Origin: Pseudomonadota bacterium
Lineage (GTDB): Bacteria > Pseudomonadota > Gammaproteobacteria > Burkholderiales > Burkholderiaceae_E
Reading direction: 5' to 3'
Assembly (NCBI GenBank): GCA_023389175.1
Contig: JAEWEW010000185.1
Location: 1 to 14,116 of the forward strand
Length of the DNA stretch: 14,116 nucleotides
How positions within the stretch are numbered: position 1 is the stretch's first letter; every line of letters starts with the position of its first letter. Positions 1 to 7,950 of this stretch are shown in pieces. Below the pieces are notes generated by a model. That model searched no databases. It was not told where the DNA came from and saw only the letters and a program-made list of their open reading frames with translations. Both the position numbers and the translations under genes were made by a program.

Positions 1-2570
1 CCGCCGGTGCGCGCGGCTTGCCCAGGGAGACCGACGAGGACGGTGTCGCACCCGAGGCGCCCGTCGAACGGTTGCATGCCGACCTGCTGCTCGCCGCCTT
101 TCCCGCCAGCGTGCTGGTGGATCGACACCTCCAGATCGTCCACATGACCGGCGGCGCCACACGCTTCATGCTGCACCGGGCCGGCGCGCCCACCACCGAG
201 CTCATGGCGAACATCCATCCGGACCTGCGGCTGGATCTCCGCGGCGCCCTGATGGGCGCATGCGAATCGGGCAGGCCGGCCACGGTGCATCGCGTTCCGA
301 TCGCGTGGGAACAGGGCGGCCTCCAGGCGAAGGGTACGGTAGACCTGCATGTGCGGCCAGCGCACGGTCCGGACGGCCGGGGGCCCTTCCTCGTCGTGGT
401 CTTCGAGGAGGCAGCGGAGCCGGACGAAGGCAACGCGGACCCGGCGGTCGTCCAGGAGAATCGCCGGCTGCGCGACCAGCTCGCGGCGACCATCGAGCGG
501 TTCGACGCCTCGACGGAGGAGCTGAGCGCCTCCAACGCCGAGCTCGCCCGGATCAACGACGAGTTGCGGAGCACCACAGAGGAGCTGGCCTCCCGCAGGG
601 AGGAGCTTCAGTCGGCCAATGAGGAGTTGATCGCTGTCAACCAGGAGATGAAGGCGAAGGTGGACGAGACCGCGCGCATCCAGGATGACCTGCTGAACCT
701 GTACGCGGCCGGCTCGGTGATCGCCCTTTTCCTGGACCGCTCCATGAACGTGAAGCGCTTCACGCCCGCTGCGGCCGAGCGCTTCGGCCTGTCGGCAAGC
801 GAGCCGCAGTCGCTGGCCGACATCGCTGCCCGCTTCGATGACCCGCACCTGGTGGCGGACGCGACCGAGTCGTTCCAGGCGCTCAGGCCGATCGAGCGCG
901 TCATTCGTTCGCCTGGCGGTCGCTGCTACCTCGCGCGCATCCAGCCCTACCGAACCCTGAGGGACAACATCGAAGGCGCGGTGCTGCACTTCTCGGACGC
1001 GACGCCGCTGCGCGACCTGCAGGATCGCCTGGACGACACGCTGGAGGTGCTGGAGCTTGCAGCCCAGGGGTCGGAGCGCTACAGCGTCCTCACGCTCGAC
1101 GAGCACGGTCGCCTGCAGTCGTGGCATGCGGATGCCGCGCGGATGTTCCTGGGCGACAGCGACAGCATGATCGGCACGAGCTTCGATGCGCTGGCCGCGC
1201 CGGACAACCGCCAGCGCGGCCTGCCGCAGGCGTCGCTGCGGGAGGCACGTGAACGCGGCCGTGCCGAGACCGAGCTGCTGCTGCAGCGCGAGGACGGCCG
1301 TGCCTTCCCCGCGCGCTGCGTCATCACCGCACGCCGCCGTGACCCGCACCGCGGCTTCGTCGTCACCGTCCAGGACCGCTCGGATCAGCAGCGTGTGCAG
1401 GATGCGCGCGAGGAGCTTGCCAGCCGCGAGCAGACGCTCGCGCTGGAGCGCGACGCGTCGCGCCGCACCCAGGACGAATCGCTGGAGGCGCTCGCCTCGA
1501 CATTGAAGCGTCCGCTCAACCTGATCCAGGTGAATGCCGAGATGCTGATGCGGCTGCCCGAGACCCGCAACATCCCGGTTGTCGGGAAGATGGCGGATTC
1601 GATCGGCAAGGCGGTGGCGATGCAGGCTGCGGTGCTCGACGAGATGCAGGATCTATCGCTTGCACGCACCCGAAGGCTGCCGCTCAAGGTCCGGACCGTC
1701 TCGTTGCGCGAGCCGATCGAGGCGGTGGTCAACCAGCTGAAGGAACGCGCGCAGGCCCGCTCGGTCGCCCTCGACTTCGAGGGACCGTCCGAGCCACTGC
1801 TGGCGACGGTGGATCCCGAGCGGATCGCACAGATGACGCGGATCATGGTGCGCAACGCCATCCGCTTCACCGATCAGGGAGCGATCGCGGTGCGCCTGTC
1901 GCGAGACGGGCAGCGCGCACGCCTCACCGTGGCCGACACCGGCGCCGGCATCGCGCCCGAGAGCCTGGAAGCCATCTTCGATCCTTTCGACCGGCCGTCG
2001 GAGCCCGCCCGCCTGCGCCCGCAGCGCGGCCCCGGGCTCGGCCTTGCGCTGGTCCGGGAGCTCGCGACCCTGCACGAGGGGCGGATCGTGGCGCATTCGG
2101 ACGGTCCGGGATGCGGTGCGACCTTCAACCTCTGGCTGCCACTGGCGACGCCGGTGCAGACTGCCCCGACTGCGCCGGCGGCGGGTGACGTGAACCCGCT
2201 GACGGGGCTGCGGATCGTGCTGGTGGACGACTCCACCGACCTGCTCGACTCCTTCGGCGCCCTGCTCCGGCTCGAAGGCGCCGTGGTGCACGCGTTCGAC
2301 GGCGCGCGGGCGGCACTGAATCATGTACTCGAGCACGAGACCGACCTGCTGATCTCCGACCTCGGCATGCCGGACATGGACGGCTACCAGCTCATCACCG
2401 AAGTAAGGCGCCATGCCGGCCTGGCAGCGCTGCCGGCAGTCGCACTGACCGGCTACGGTCGGACCCGCGATCCGGCGCATGCGGTGCGCGCGGGCTTCAA
2501 TGCGCACACCACCAAGCCGGCGACCGTCGAAGAGGTCAAGAACATCGTGTCGCTGCTCAAGTCGCTGTAG
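1..2570 (+). CDS. Hybrid sensor kinase, C-terminal part of a CheB/CheR-PAS fusion (5' partial)
   Basis: A membrane-free signalling protein. The first candidate start is TTG at 18, but the frame is open to base 3 and the protein opens in what looks like the linker after a CheR domain, so I infer that CheB/CheR modules lie upstream. Numbering from 18: a PAS-like domain (about 20-125, with VLVDRHLQIVHMTGGA), a Glu-rich coiled coil (about 145-220, repeated EEL motifs), a second PAS (225-325), a third PAS (340-455), a dimerisation helix pair (475-555), a HATPase domain with N613, DTGAG from D640 and GPGLGL near 671, and a C-terminal receiver with D737/D738, phospho-acceptor D781, T811 and K833. 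The odd point is the H-box: where relatives read SHELKNPL this protein reads ASTLKRPL, so serine 494 sits at the histidine position. ATP-binding and receiver residues are intact. It ends 6 bp from the convergent GGDEF gene. The family is firm; the loss of autokinase activity is inferred. Confidence 0.9.
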   Translation, partial: AGARGLPRETDEDGVAPEAPVERLHADLLLAAFPASVLVDRHLQIVHMTGGATRFMLHRAGAPTTELMANIHPDLRLDLRGALMGACESGRPATVHRVPIAWEQGGLQAKGTVDLHVRPAHGPDGRGPFLVVVFEEAAEPDEGNADPAVVQENRRLRDQLAATIERFDASTEELSASNAELARINDELRSTTEELASRREELQSANEELIAVNQEMKAKVDETARIQDDLLNLYAAGSVIALFLDRSMNVKRFTPAAAERFGLSASEPQSLADIAARFDDPHLVADATESFQALRPIERVIRSPGGRCYLARIQPYRTLRDNIEGAVLHFSDATPLRDLQDRLDDTLEVLELAAQGSERYSVLTLDEHGRLQSWHADAARMFLGDSDSMIGTSFDALAAPDNRQRGLPQASLREARERGRAETELLLQREDGRAFPARCVITARRRDPHRGFVVTVQDRSDQQRVQDAREELASREQTLALERDASRRTQDESLEALASTLKRPLNLIQVNAEMLMRLPETRNIPVVGKMADSIGKAVAMQAAVLDEMQDLSLARTRRLPLKVRTVSLREPIEAVVNQLKERAQARSVALDFEGPSEPLLATVDPERIAQMTRIMVRNAIRFTDQGAIAVRLSRDGQRARLTVADTGAGIAPESLEAIFDPFDRPSEPARLRPQRGPGLGLALVRELATLHEGRIVAHSDGPGCGATFNLWLPLATPVQTAPTAPAAGDVNPLTGLRIVLVDDSTDLLDSFGALLRLEGAVVHAFDGARAALNHVLEHETDLLISDLGMPDMDGYQLITEVRRHAGLAALPAVALTGYGRTRDPAHAVRAGFNAHTTKPATVEEVKNIVSLLKSL

Positions 2571-2576
2571 CGGTCC

Positions 2577-3590
2577 TCAAGTCACCGCGACCTGGTTGCG
2601 TCCGTCCTTCTTCGCCTGGTAGAGCGCCTTGTCCGCGCGACGCAGCAGCTCACGCGACGACTCGCCGCGCTCGAGGGTCGAGATGCCGACCGAGACGGTG
2701 ATGGCCACCGGGTCGGAGTCGCCGGCGAAATCGCTGATGCGGCGCCGCTCGATGATGCGCCGGATGTACTCGCCCACCGTCTCCGCCCCATGGCCTCCGG
2801 TTTCGGGCAGCAACACCGCGAACTCGTCGCCCCCGAAGCGCGCGGCCACGTCCCTGCCCTTGATCGACGACTTGATCGCCTGGCTGACGGATTGGATCAC
2901 CTGGTCGCCGAAGACGTGGCCGTGCAGGTCGTTGACCGACTTGAACTCGTCGATGTCGATCAGGAGCAGCGACAGCGGCTCGCCATCCGCGGTGGCCTTG
3001 GCCACGAGCGCCTCCAGCGACGCGTCGAACCGCCGCCGGTTGAAGAGGCCCGAGAGCGCGTCGATGTAGACCTCCGCACGGATCTGCGCGAGGTCGTCGG
3101 AGAGCTGCTTCACGCGCGCCTCGCTCTCCTGCAGCCGCGATTGCACGCGGGCGAGCTCCTCGCCCGACTCGCGCGCCCGCTCGGCGATCTCCCGCACGCA
3201 GCGGTCGAACGCCTCCGGCGTGATCGGCCGGGCGGTCTCCTCGCTGAAGACCTCGAGATGGCCGGCGAAACGGTCGGTCTGGTCGTTCGCGTCGCCGATG
3301 GCATCGGACATGCTGTCGAGCGCCTGCAGGATCGCGGACTGGGCGTTGTAGAGCATGCGCTGCCGAGGGCTCATCAGGCAGTGTCGGTAGAGCTCGTCGG
3401 TCGCCGGACGGCTGAGCCGCGAGCCTTCCGCGATCACCTGCTCCACCCGGTCGCAGAGCCGCTTGTCGCCGCGGGTCACGTACTCGTACCAGACGGTGTA
3501 GGTCAGCGGGCGATAGTCCTCGGCGTGCGCGGTCATCAGCCGCAACACCTGGCGCAGGACGTCCACGTTGGAGAGGGCGGTTCCGTTCAT
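2577..3590 (-). CDS. Diguanylate cyclase (GGDEF domain) with N-terminal helical sensor region
   Basis: Predicted cytoplasmic enzyme that makes cyclic di-GMP from two GTP. The 337-residue product begins MNGTALSNVDVLRQVLRLM. Residues 10-110 form a helical region with the VLRQVLRLMTAH and YTVWYEYV motifs common in this type of soluble cyclase. Residues 135-172 look like a coiled coil, which would help the dimerisation needed for catalysis. The GGDEF domain (about 175-335) has DALSGLFNRR, LLIDIDEFKSVND and an intact RFGGDEF with GGDEF at 253-257. The allosteric inhibition site, normally RxxD five residues before GGDEF, is KGRD here, so product inhibition may be weak. The frame stays open upstream to 3833, but I chose 3590 because family similarity begins there and the extension is low-complexity and overlaps a strong hairpin. 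No clear Shine-Dalgarno precedes it. It converges on the kinase gene and probably shares its signalling theme. Confidence 0.92.
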   Translation of the reverse strand: MNGTALSNVDVLRQVLRLMTAHAEDYRPLTYTVWYEYVTRGDKRLCDRVEQVIAEGSRLSRPATDELYRHCLMSPRQRMLYNAQSAILQALDSMSDAIGDANDQTDRFAGHLEVFSEETARPITPEAFDRCVREIAERARESGEELARVQSRLQESEARVKQLSDDLAQIRAEVYIDALSGLFNRRRFDASLEALVAKATADGEPLSLLLIDIDEFKSVNDLHGHVFGDQVIQSVSQAIKSSIKGRDVAARFGGDEFAVLLPETGGHGAETVGEYIRRIIERRRISDFAGDSDPVAITVSVGISTLERGESSRELLRRADKALYQAKKDGRNQVAVT

Positions 3591-3652
3591 GGCGGTCCGG
3601 AAGGAAGCGACCGACGAGATGCTACGCGGTCGCCGGCTCGCGGCGGCGGTGT

Positions 3653-3703
3653 CGTCGTCGGCCCGCCACGGCGCCGCGGCAGGGTCGTGGCCGGCCGACG
3701 ACG
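3653..3703 (-). promoter_or_regulatory. Long imperfect hairpin in the GGDEF gene leader
   Basis: Eleven base pairs close the outer stem (CGTCGTCGGCC at 3653-3663 with GGCCGACGACG at 3693-3703). After a single C/C mismatch, six more pairs follow (GCCACG at 3665-3670 with CGTGGC at 3686-3691), leaving a 15-nt GC-rich loop. It lies 63-113 nt upstream of the chosen GGDEF start. No U-tract follows it on the minus strand, so it is not a standard terminator. It could be a leader structure affecting translation or stability, if the transcript starts upstream of 3703. Confidence 0.5.
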
Positions 3704-3844
3704 GTGCCGACATCAGGTTCGGGCGAAAAACAACTTGATGCAATTCGAGCAACAACGTGACACCGGTCGGTGCTAGGCGGGACGGAACGACCGGCAGACG
3801 TGTGCGTTTCGGGCGCATCGGGCGCGTGGCCACGCCGTCGGCCG

Positions 3845-3863
3845 GTCACGACCAGGTCGTGAC
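3845..3863. promoter_or_regulatory. Perfect 9+1+9 palindrome, candidate operator
   Basis: GTCACGACC and GGTCGTGAC are exact inverse complements separated by a single A. The site lies 133 bp before the GT14 start and about 255 bp before the GGDEF start, in the shared divergent control region. Its size and symmetry fit a dimeric repressor site such as TetR- or GntR-type operators, but no regulator gene is next to it, so the binding protein is unknown. Confidence 0.45.
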
Positions 3864-3996
3864 TCGTCTGATACGTTGCGTCGCATGCCGATCCGCGCCA
3901 CGCCGATAGCCGGAAGCCGTTCAGGACAACCGCCGAAGTCGGGCACGCGGCTCGCCTACAGTGAGACTTTCCCGGAATCAGGTCCCTCCCATCGGC

Positions 3997-4974
3997 ATGA
4001 AAGTGGCTTTTGGCATCCTCTGCGCGACAGAAGCGCCGGAGGTGGTAAGGCAGTTGGTGGCATCGCTCGGCACCGAGGATCCCATCCTCGTCCACCACGA
4101 CCGATCCAAGCAGCCGACGTTCTCGCTTGCCGGGAGTGGCGCCTGGGTGATACCGGATCCGGTCGAGACCGGTTGGGGCACGCCGGGATTGCCGCAGGCG
4201 ATCTTCCACCTGATCCGCTGCGCACTGGAACGGGAATCGTTCGACTACTTCCAGCTGCTGAGCGGCACCTGCCTGCCGCTGCGTCCGGTTGGCGAGTTGA
4301 AGCAGTACCTGGCAGCCCGCCGAGCGCCGGTGCATGCCGACATCGTCAATCTCGACCAAGACGAGCGCGTGCTGATGAGCCATGGTCACCGGGTCTTCTG
4401 CCGCGACCAGACGCTGGCTTCCCGGATCCTGGGGCGCTCCCGGCGCTGGTACCTGGGCGAGGATCCGGTGACCATCCAGGAGGCCAACCTGGGCATCCAT
4501 GAGCGATCCCACTCGCGCGAGCATCTGACCGCCCTCCAGTGGCTCGGCAAGCAGGTCCATGCGGCCGCCCGGGTCGGCCTGCTGGACAGCCACCCCTTCC
4601 ACGGCGACACTGCCCCTTTCGTCGGCAGCCTCTGGTTCTGCCTGCGGCGCGACGCCTGTGAATACCTCGTCGAGCAGGAGCATGTCAATCCGTTCGTGCC
4701 GTATCTCTACGGGCTCAAGGTGTGCGACGAGATCCTGTTTCCCACCCTGCTCGGCAACTCCGGCTTCGCGGTGGCACCATCGAACCACCTGGTGAACGAG
4801 TTCGTCGGCGCCCATCCCCGGGTCTTCGACGAGCGTGATCGCGCCCGGCTGGCCGGCTCCGACCGGTACTTCGCCCGGAAGTTCGCCGGGACGGCGGATG
4901 ACCCGATACGGCAGGCGGTGCTCGCCCGGATGACCCGGCGCAAGCCAGCAGCGCAGGTAGCCAGCGCCGCGTGA
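3997..4974 (+). CDS. GT14-like glycosyltransferase (core-2/I-branching enzyme family)
   Basis: Probable sugar transferase of the GT14 family, whose eukaryotic members add beta-1,6-GlcNAc branches. Bacterial members usually act on surface glycans, and the donor and acceptor here are unknown. The 325-residue protein starts MKVAFGILCAT, the usual beta-strand opening of the family. Further marks are LLSGTCLPLRP (88-98, matching the family LSG...PL motif), GSLWFCLRRDACEYL (210-224) and DEILFPTLLGNS (244-255), the conserved region that carries an acidic pair. No signal peptide or membrane segment is visible, so it is probably cytoplasmic. A GTG in frame at 3961 would add 12 residues. I prefer ATG 3997 because the conserved fold begins there, although its ribosome site is weak. 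The gene stands alone, without other polysaccharide genes beside it; the next gene starts 111 bp downstream. Confidence 0.82.
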   Translation: MKVAFGILCATEAPEVVRQLVASLGTEDPILVHHDRSKQPTFSLAGSGAWVIPDPVETGWGTPGLPQAIFHLIRCALERESFDYFQLLSGTCLPLRPVGELKQYLAARRAPVHADIVNLDQDERVLMSHGHRVFCRDQTLASRILGRSRRWYLGEDPVTIQEANLGIHERSHSREHLTALQWLGKQVHAAARVGLLDSHPFHGDTAPFVGSLWFCLRRDACEYLVEQEHVNPFVPYLYGLKVCDEILFPTLLGNSGFAVAPSNHLVNEFVGAHPRVFDERDRARLAGSDRYFARKFAGTADDPIRQAVLARMTRRKPAAQVASAA

Positions 4975-5085
4975 GTCGGTCCGTCCGCAATCTCGTGGCT
5001 TCGGCTGCGTCGCGACAGCCCCTGGCGCCGCGCGGGCATCGGGGTTGCGGCGCAGTACCATCCACGACGACAACAGGAGAACGGG

Positions 5086-5787
5086 ATGAGGGATAGCGGC
5101 GGCGCAGGAGCTGAAACCGAACAGGCCCAATGGCAGGCCAACGAGGCCGCGACCGCGGATCCGAGGGAGCCCACCGAGGCGGGGGTGGTGCGGACCTACG
5201 ACCGGTTCGCCCCGCTCTATGACCGGATCTTCGGACGGGTGCTGGAGCCGGGGCGCAAGCTGCTCGCTGAGGCGCTGTCGGCCTTGTCGCCTGCCTCCGC
5301 GCTCGAGGTCGGCGTGGGCACCGGCCTTACGCTTGCCGGCTATCCGGCATCCACACGCCTGGTCGGGATCGATTTCTCGCCCGACATGCTGGGGCGCGCG
5401 CAGCGCCGGGCAGCCGCGCTCGCCGGCCGGGACATCACGCTGCATGTGATGAACGCGGAACGGATGGACTTTCCGGACAACAGCTTCGACTGCGTGACGC
5501 TGCCCTACGTCCTCTCCGTCACGCCCAATCCGCCGCGCCTGGTGCACGAGATCCGGCGCGTCTGCAAGCCGGACGGCATCATCATCATCCTCAACCACTT
5601 CAGCGGCAGCGGCTTCTGGTGGTTGATGGAGCGCGCGGTGCGCTCCGCTGCCGAGCACGTGGGCTTTCGTTCGGACTTCGACTACGAGAAGCACATCCTC
5701 GCCCACGACTGGGAAGTCGTGTCGGCCCAGAAGGTGAACCTCTTCGGTCTGTCCCGCCTGGTCGTAATGCGCAATCGCAAGCGCTGA
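5086..5787 (+). CDS. pmtA: Phosphatidylethanolamine N-methyltransferase-like SAM methyltransferase
   Basis: Class I SAM-dependent methyltransferase most like bacterial PmtA, which converts phosphatidylethanolamine stepwise to phosphatidylcholine at the inner face of the membrane. In the 233-residue product, residues 36-50 (VVRTYDRFAPLYDRIF) resemble the N-terminal helix of this group. The SAM-binding loop is LEVGVGTGL (73-81), the acidic residue D96 lies in VGIDFSPDML, and FDCVTLPYVLSVTPNPP (about 134-150) is a PmtA-like motif IV region followed by NHFSGSG. The first 30 residues look disordered. ATG 5086 is preceded by an AGGAG ribosome site. The gene follows the GT14 gene on the same strand with a 111-bp gap, so it may have its own promoter. 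The fold is certain. The PE substrate is inferred from family resemblance, and a ubiquinone/menaquinone-type methyltransferase role is the main alternative. Confidence 0.8.
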   Translation: MRDSGGAGAETEQAQWQANEAATADPREPTEAGVVRTYDRFAPLYDRIFGRVLEPGRKLLAEALSALSPASALEVGVGTGLTLAGYPASTRLVGIDFSPDMLGRAQRRAAALAGRDITLHVMNAERMDFPDNSFDCVTLPYVLSVTPNPPRLVHEIRRVCKPDGIIIILNHFSGSGFWWLMERAVRSAAEHVGFRSDFDYEKHILAHDWEVVSAQKVNLFGLSRLVVMRNRKR

Positions 5788-5791
5788 CCGC

Positions 5792-5820
5792 CAAGCGCTG
5801 CTCGATCCCGTCGGCGCTTG
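5792..5820 (+). terminator. Weak stem-loop after pmtA
   Basis: CAAGCGC (5792-5798) pairs with GCGCTTG (5814-5820) around a 15-nt loop, just after the pmtA stop. A run of C, not T, follows, so it is at best a poor intrinsic terminator. It may only slow or protect the transcript. Confidence 0.25.
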
Positions 5821-5888
5821 CCCCCCCCGGGCATGGGACCGGGCCTTGCTTCACTCAGGTATTGGCACCGGAGTGGCGCGAGGACGGG

Positions 5889-7850
5889 ATGGATCGCATT
5901 GCCCGTGAGCGAATGGTCGATACGCAGGTCGCAGCCCGCGGGGTGCACGACCAACGCGTGCTCGACGCGATGCGCGAGGTGACGCGCGAGGCCTTCGTGC
6001 CGGCCGGCAGCGAGGAGTTTGCCTACGAGGACTCGCCGCTGCCCATCGGCGAAGGCCAGACGATCTCCCAGCCGTACGTCGTCGCCCTGATGCTCGAGGC
6101 GGCCGCCCTCCTGCCGGGCGACCGAGTTCTCGAGGTCGGTGCAGGCTCTGGATACGCTGCGGCGGTAATGAGCCGCATCGCCGGCACGGTCTACGCGATC
6201 GAGCGGCATCAATCGCTGGCCGACTCGGCCCGTGCGCGGCTGGCCCACCTGGGCTACGACAATGTCCGAATCCGCGTCGGCGACGGCTCGGTGGGCTGGC
6301 GGGAAGTCGGACCGTTCGACGCGATCATCGTTGCCGCCGGCGCGCCCGTCACGCCGCCGTCGCTCAACGAGCAGCTGGCCATCGGCGGACGGCTCGTCAT
6401 TCCGGTCGGCGCGGATCGCAGTGGCCAAACGCTGCGCCGGATCGTCCGCCGCGACCAGGACAGTTACCACGAGCAGAACCTGGGCTGGGTGCGCTTCGTC
6501 CCGCTGGTCGGCGAGCAAGGCTGGAGCGATGACGGGCCCGTGTTCGCGTCGCCTCCCGCGCTCATCGGCGCGGCGGCCGAGCCGCTTCCGGAGATCGACG
6601 ATCCCGACTTCGCGGCGGTTTTCGACCGCTTCGCGGACCGCCGGGTGGTGCTCCTCGGCGAAGCCAGCCATGGCACGCGAGAGTTCTATCAGGCCCGCGC
6701 TGCCATCACCCGGCGCCTCGTGGCGGTGCACGGCTTCACCATCGTCGCGGTCGAAGCGGACTGGCCGGATGCCGCGGCGGTGGACCGCCATGTGCGACGC
6801 CTGGCCGGCGGGACGGCGCCAGCGGAACCGCCGTTCCAGCGCTTTCCTCGGTGGATGTGGCGCAACGAGGAAGTTGCCGCGTTCGTCGAATGGCTGCGCG
6901 CTCACAACGACGCCGTCGGATCGCCACGAACCAAGGCCGGTTTCCACGGCCTCGACATTTACAGCATGGGCGCCTCGATGAGCGCGGTGCTCGCGTACCT
7001 CGATCGGGTGGATCCCGAGGCCGCGAAGCTTGCGCGCGAGCGCTACGGCTGCCTCTCGCCCTGGCAGCGGGAGCCGTCCGCCTACGGCCGCGCCGCGCTC
7101 GTCGAAGGCTACGGACGTTGCGAGGAGGCGGTGGTGGCGCAATGCCGCGACCTGCTGGCGCGACGGCTCGAGCATGACCCGGACGGCGAGCAGCTGTTCG
7201 ACGCCGCTCAGAACGCCCGGCTCGTCGCGTCGGCCGAGCGCTACTACCGGGTCATGTACCAGGGTGGCGCCAAGGCCTGGAACCTGCGGGACAGCCACAT
7301 GTTCGAGACCCTCGAGCGGCTGCTCGAGGCGCGGGATACGCAGGCCAGGGCAGTGGTGTGGGCGCACAACTCGCATATAGGCGATGCGCGCCATACCGAG
7401 ATGGGGCGATCTCGCGACGAGCACAACATCGGCCAGCTCTGCCGTGAGCGTTTCGGCGATGCATGCGCGCTGATCGGGTTCGGAACGCACGAAGGCACGG
7501 TGGCCGCGGCCTCGCAATGGGACGGCGACATGGCGATCATGCGTGTGATACCGTCCCGGCCCGGCAGCTACGAGCGGCTCTGTCACGAGAGCGGGCGCCG
7601 CTCATTCCTGTTGGATCTCGGCCCATCGCTTCCTGCCGGACTGCGCGAGGAGCTGGAAGTGCAACGGCTCGAGCGCTACATCGGCGTCATCTATCGTCCG
7701 GAGAGCGAACTGGCGAGCCACTATGCCGAGGCGTCGCTGGCGGGGCAGTACGATGCCTGGGTCTGGTTCGACCGCACGTCCGCCGTCACGCCGATCGGCC
7801 CGGAAACGACGCATCGTGACGGCTCCCCGACCTGGCCTTTCGGCGTGTGA
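5889..7850 (+). CDS. Protein-L-isoaspartate O-methyltransferase fused to erythromycin-esterase-like domain
   Basis: A 653-residue two-domain protein. Residues 1-215 form a protein-L-isoaspartate methyltransferase, which methylates damaged isoaspartyl residues using SAM to start their repair. It shows VDTQVAARGVHDQRVLDAM, the GQTISQPYVVALM active-site strand (56-68) and the SAM loop LEVGAGSGYAA (81-91), and ends at WVRFVPLVGEQGW. Residues about 230-653 match the erythromycin esterase (Ere)/succinoglycan-biosynthesis hydrolase family: LLGEASHGTREFYQARA with E258 and H261, WMWRNEEVAAFVEWLR, WAHNSHIGD with H493 and H496, and a C-terminal YDAWVWFDRT. These His and Glu residues are the ones expected in the Ere active site. 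ATG 5889 follows a GAGGA ribosome site and is where Pcm similarity begins; the frame itself is open to 5619. No signal peptide is seen, so it is probably cytoplasmic. Macrolide resistance should not be assumed, because most Ere-like domains of this type have no known substrate. Confidence 0.92.
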   Translation: MDRIARERMVDTQVAARGVHDQRVLDAMREVTREAFVPAGSEEFAYEDSPLPIGEGQTISQPYVVALMLEAAALLPGDRVLEVGAGSGYAAAVMSRIAGTVYAIERHQSLADSARARLAHLGYDNVRIRVGDGSVGWREVGPFDAIIVAAGAPVTPPSLNEQLAIGGRLVIPVGADRSGQTLRRIVRRDQDSYHEQNLGWVRFVPLVGEQGWSDDGPVFASPPALIGAAAEPLPEIDDPDFAAVFDRFADRRVVLLGEASHGTREFYQARAAITRRLVAVHGFTIVAVEADWPDAAAVDRHVRRLAGGTAPAEPPFQRFPRWMWRNEEVAAFVEWLRAHNDAVGSPRTKAGFHGLDIYSMGASMSAVLAYLDRVDPEAAKLARERYGCLSPWQREPSAYGRAALVEGYGRCEEAVVAQCRDLLARRLEHDPDGEQLFDAAQNARLVASAERYYRVMYQGGAKAWNLRDSHMFETLERLLEARDTQARAVVWAHNSHIGDARHTEMGRSRDEHNIGQLCRERFGDACALIGFGTHEGTVAAASQWDGDMAIMRVIPSRPGSYERLCHESGRRSFLLDLGPSLPAGLREELEVQRLERYIGVIYRPESELASHYAEASLAGQYDAWVWFDRTSAVTPIGPETTHRDGSPTWPFGV

Positions 7851-7950
7851 CGAAGGGGTGACGATCTCGCCGCTGGCACTTCCCGATTGGCGATTGCCGC
7901 GCCTGGGAACGCGTGTTGCCGCGTCTACACCCTGTACAACGGAGGTGACC

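Larger units (their letters stand above)
3591..3996. other. Non-coding regulatory interval between divergent GGDEF and GT14 genes
   Basis: This 406-bp stretch separates the starts of two divergent genes. Open frames cross it on both strands, but none has a recognisable protein or a ribosome site. It holds a long hairpin (3653-3703), a looser inverted repeat CCGGTCG/CGACCGG at 3763-3769 and 3788-3794, and a perfect palindrome at 3845-3863. It also has a locally AT-richer patch around 3721-3758, where a minus-strand promoter for the cyclase could lie. I could not assign convincing -35/-10 boxes to either gene. Confidence 0.6.

Noticed and set aside
3740..3765. Possible sigma-54 promoter for the GGDEF gene (TGTCACG...TTGC on the minus strand)
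   Set aside because: The -24 GG is broken and the spacing to the TTGC is one base short of the consensus.
3591..3833. Longer N-terminus for the GGDEF protein (starts at 3833 or 3713)
   Set aside because: The added residues are low-complexity, cover a strong hairpin, and lie before the point where family similarity begins.
3622..5706. Long minus-strand open frame (694 codons) opposite the GT14 and pmtA genes
   Set aside because: Its translation is low in recognisable motifs and mirrors the GT14 and PmtA codons. High GC leaves long antisense frames open.
5682..7586. Long minus-strand open frame (634 codons) opposite the Pcm-Ere gene
   Set aside because: The plus-strand frame carries clear Pcm and Ere catalytic motifs; the antisense product resembles nothing.
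5889..7850. Macrolide resistance gene
   Set aside because: Ere-like domains are broad and mostly of unknown substrate. Fusion to Pcm and lack of any mobile element argue against an acquired resistance determinant.
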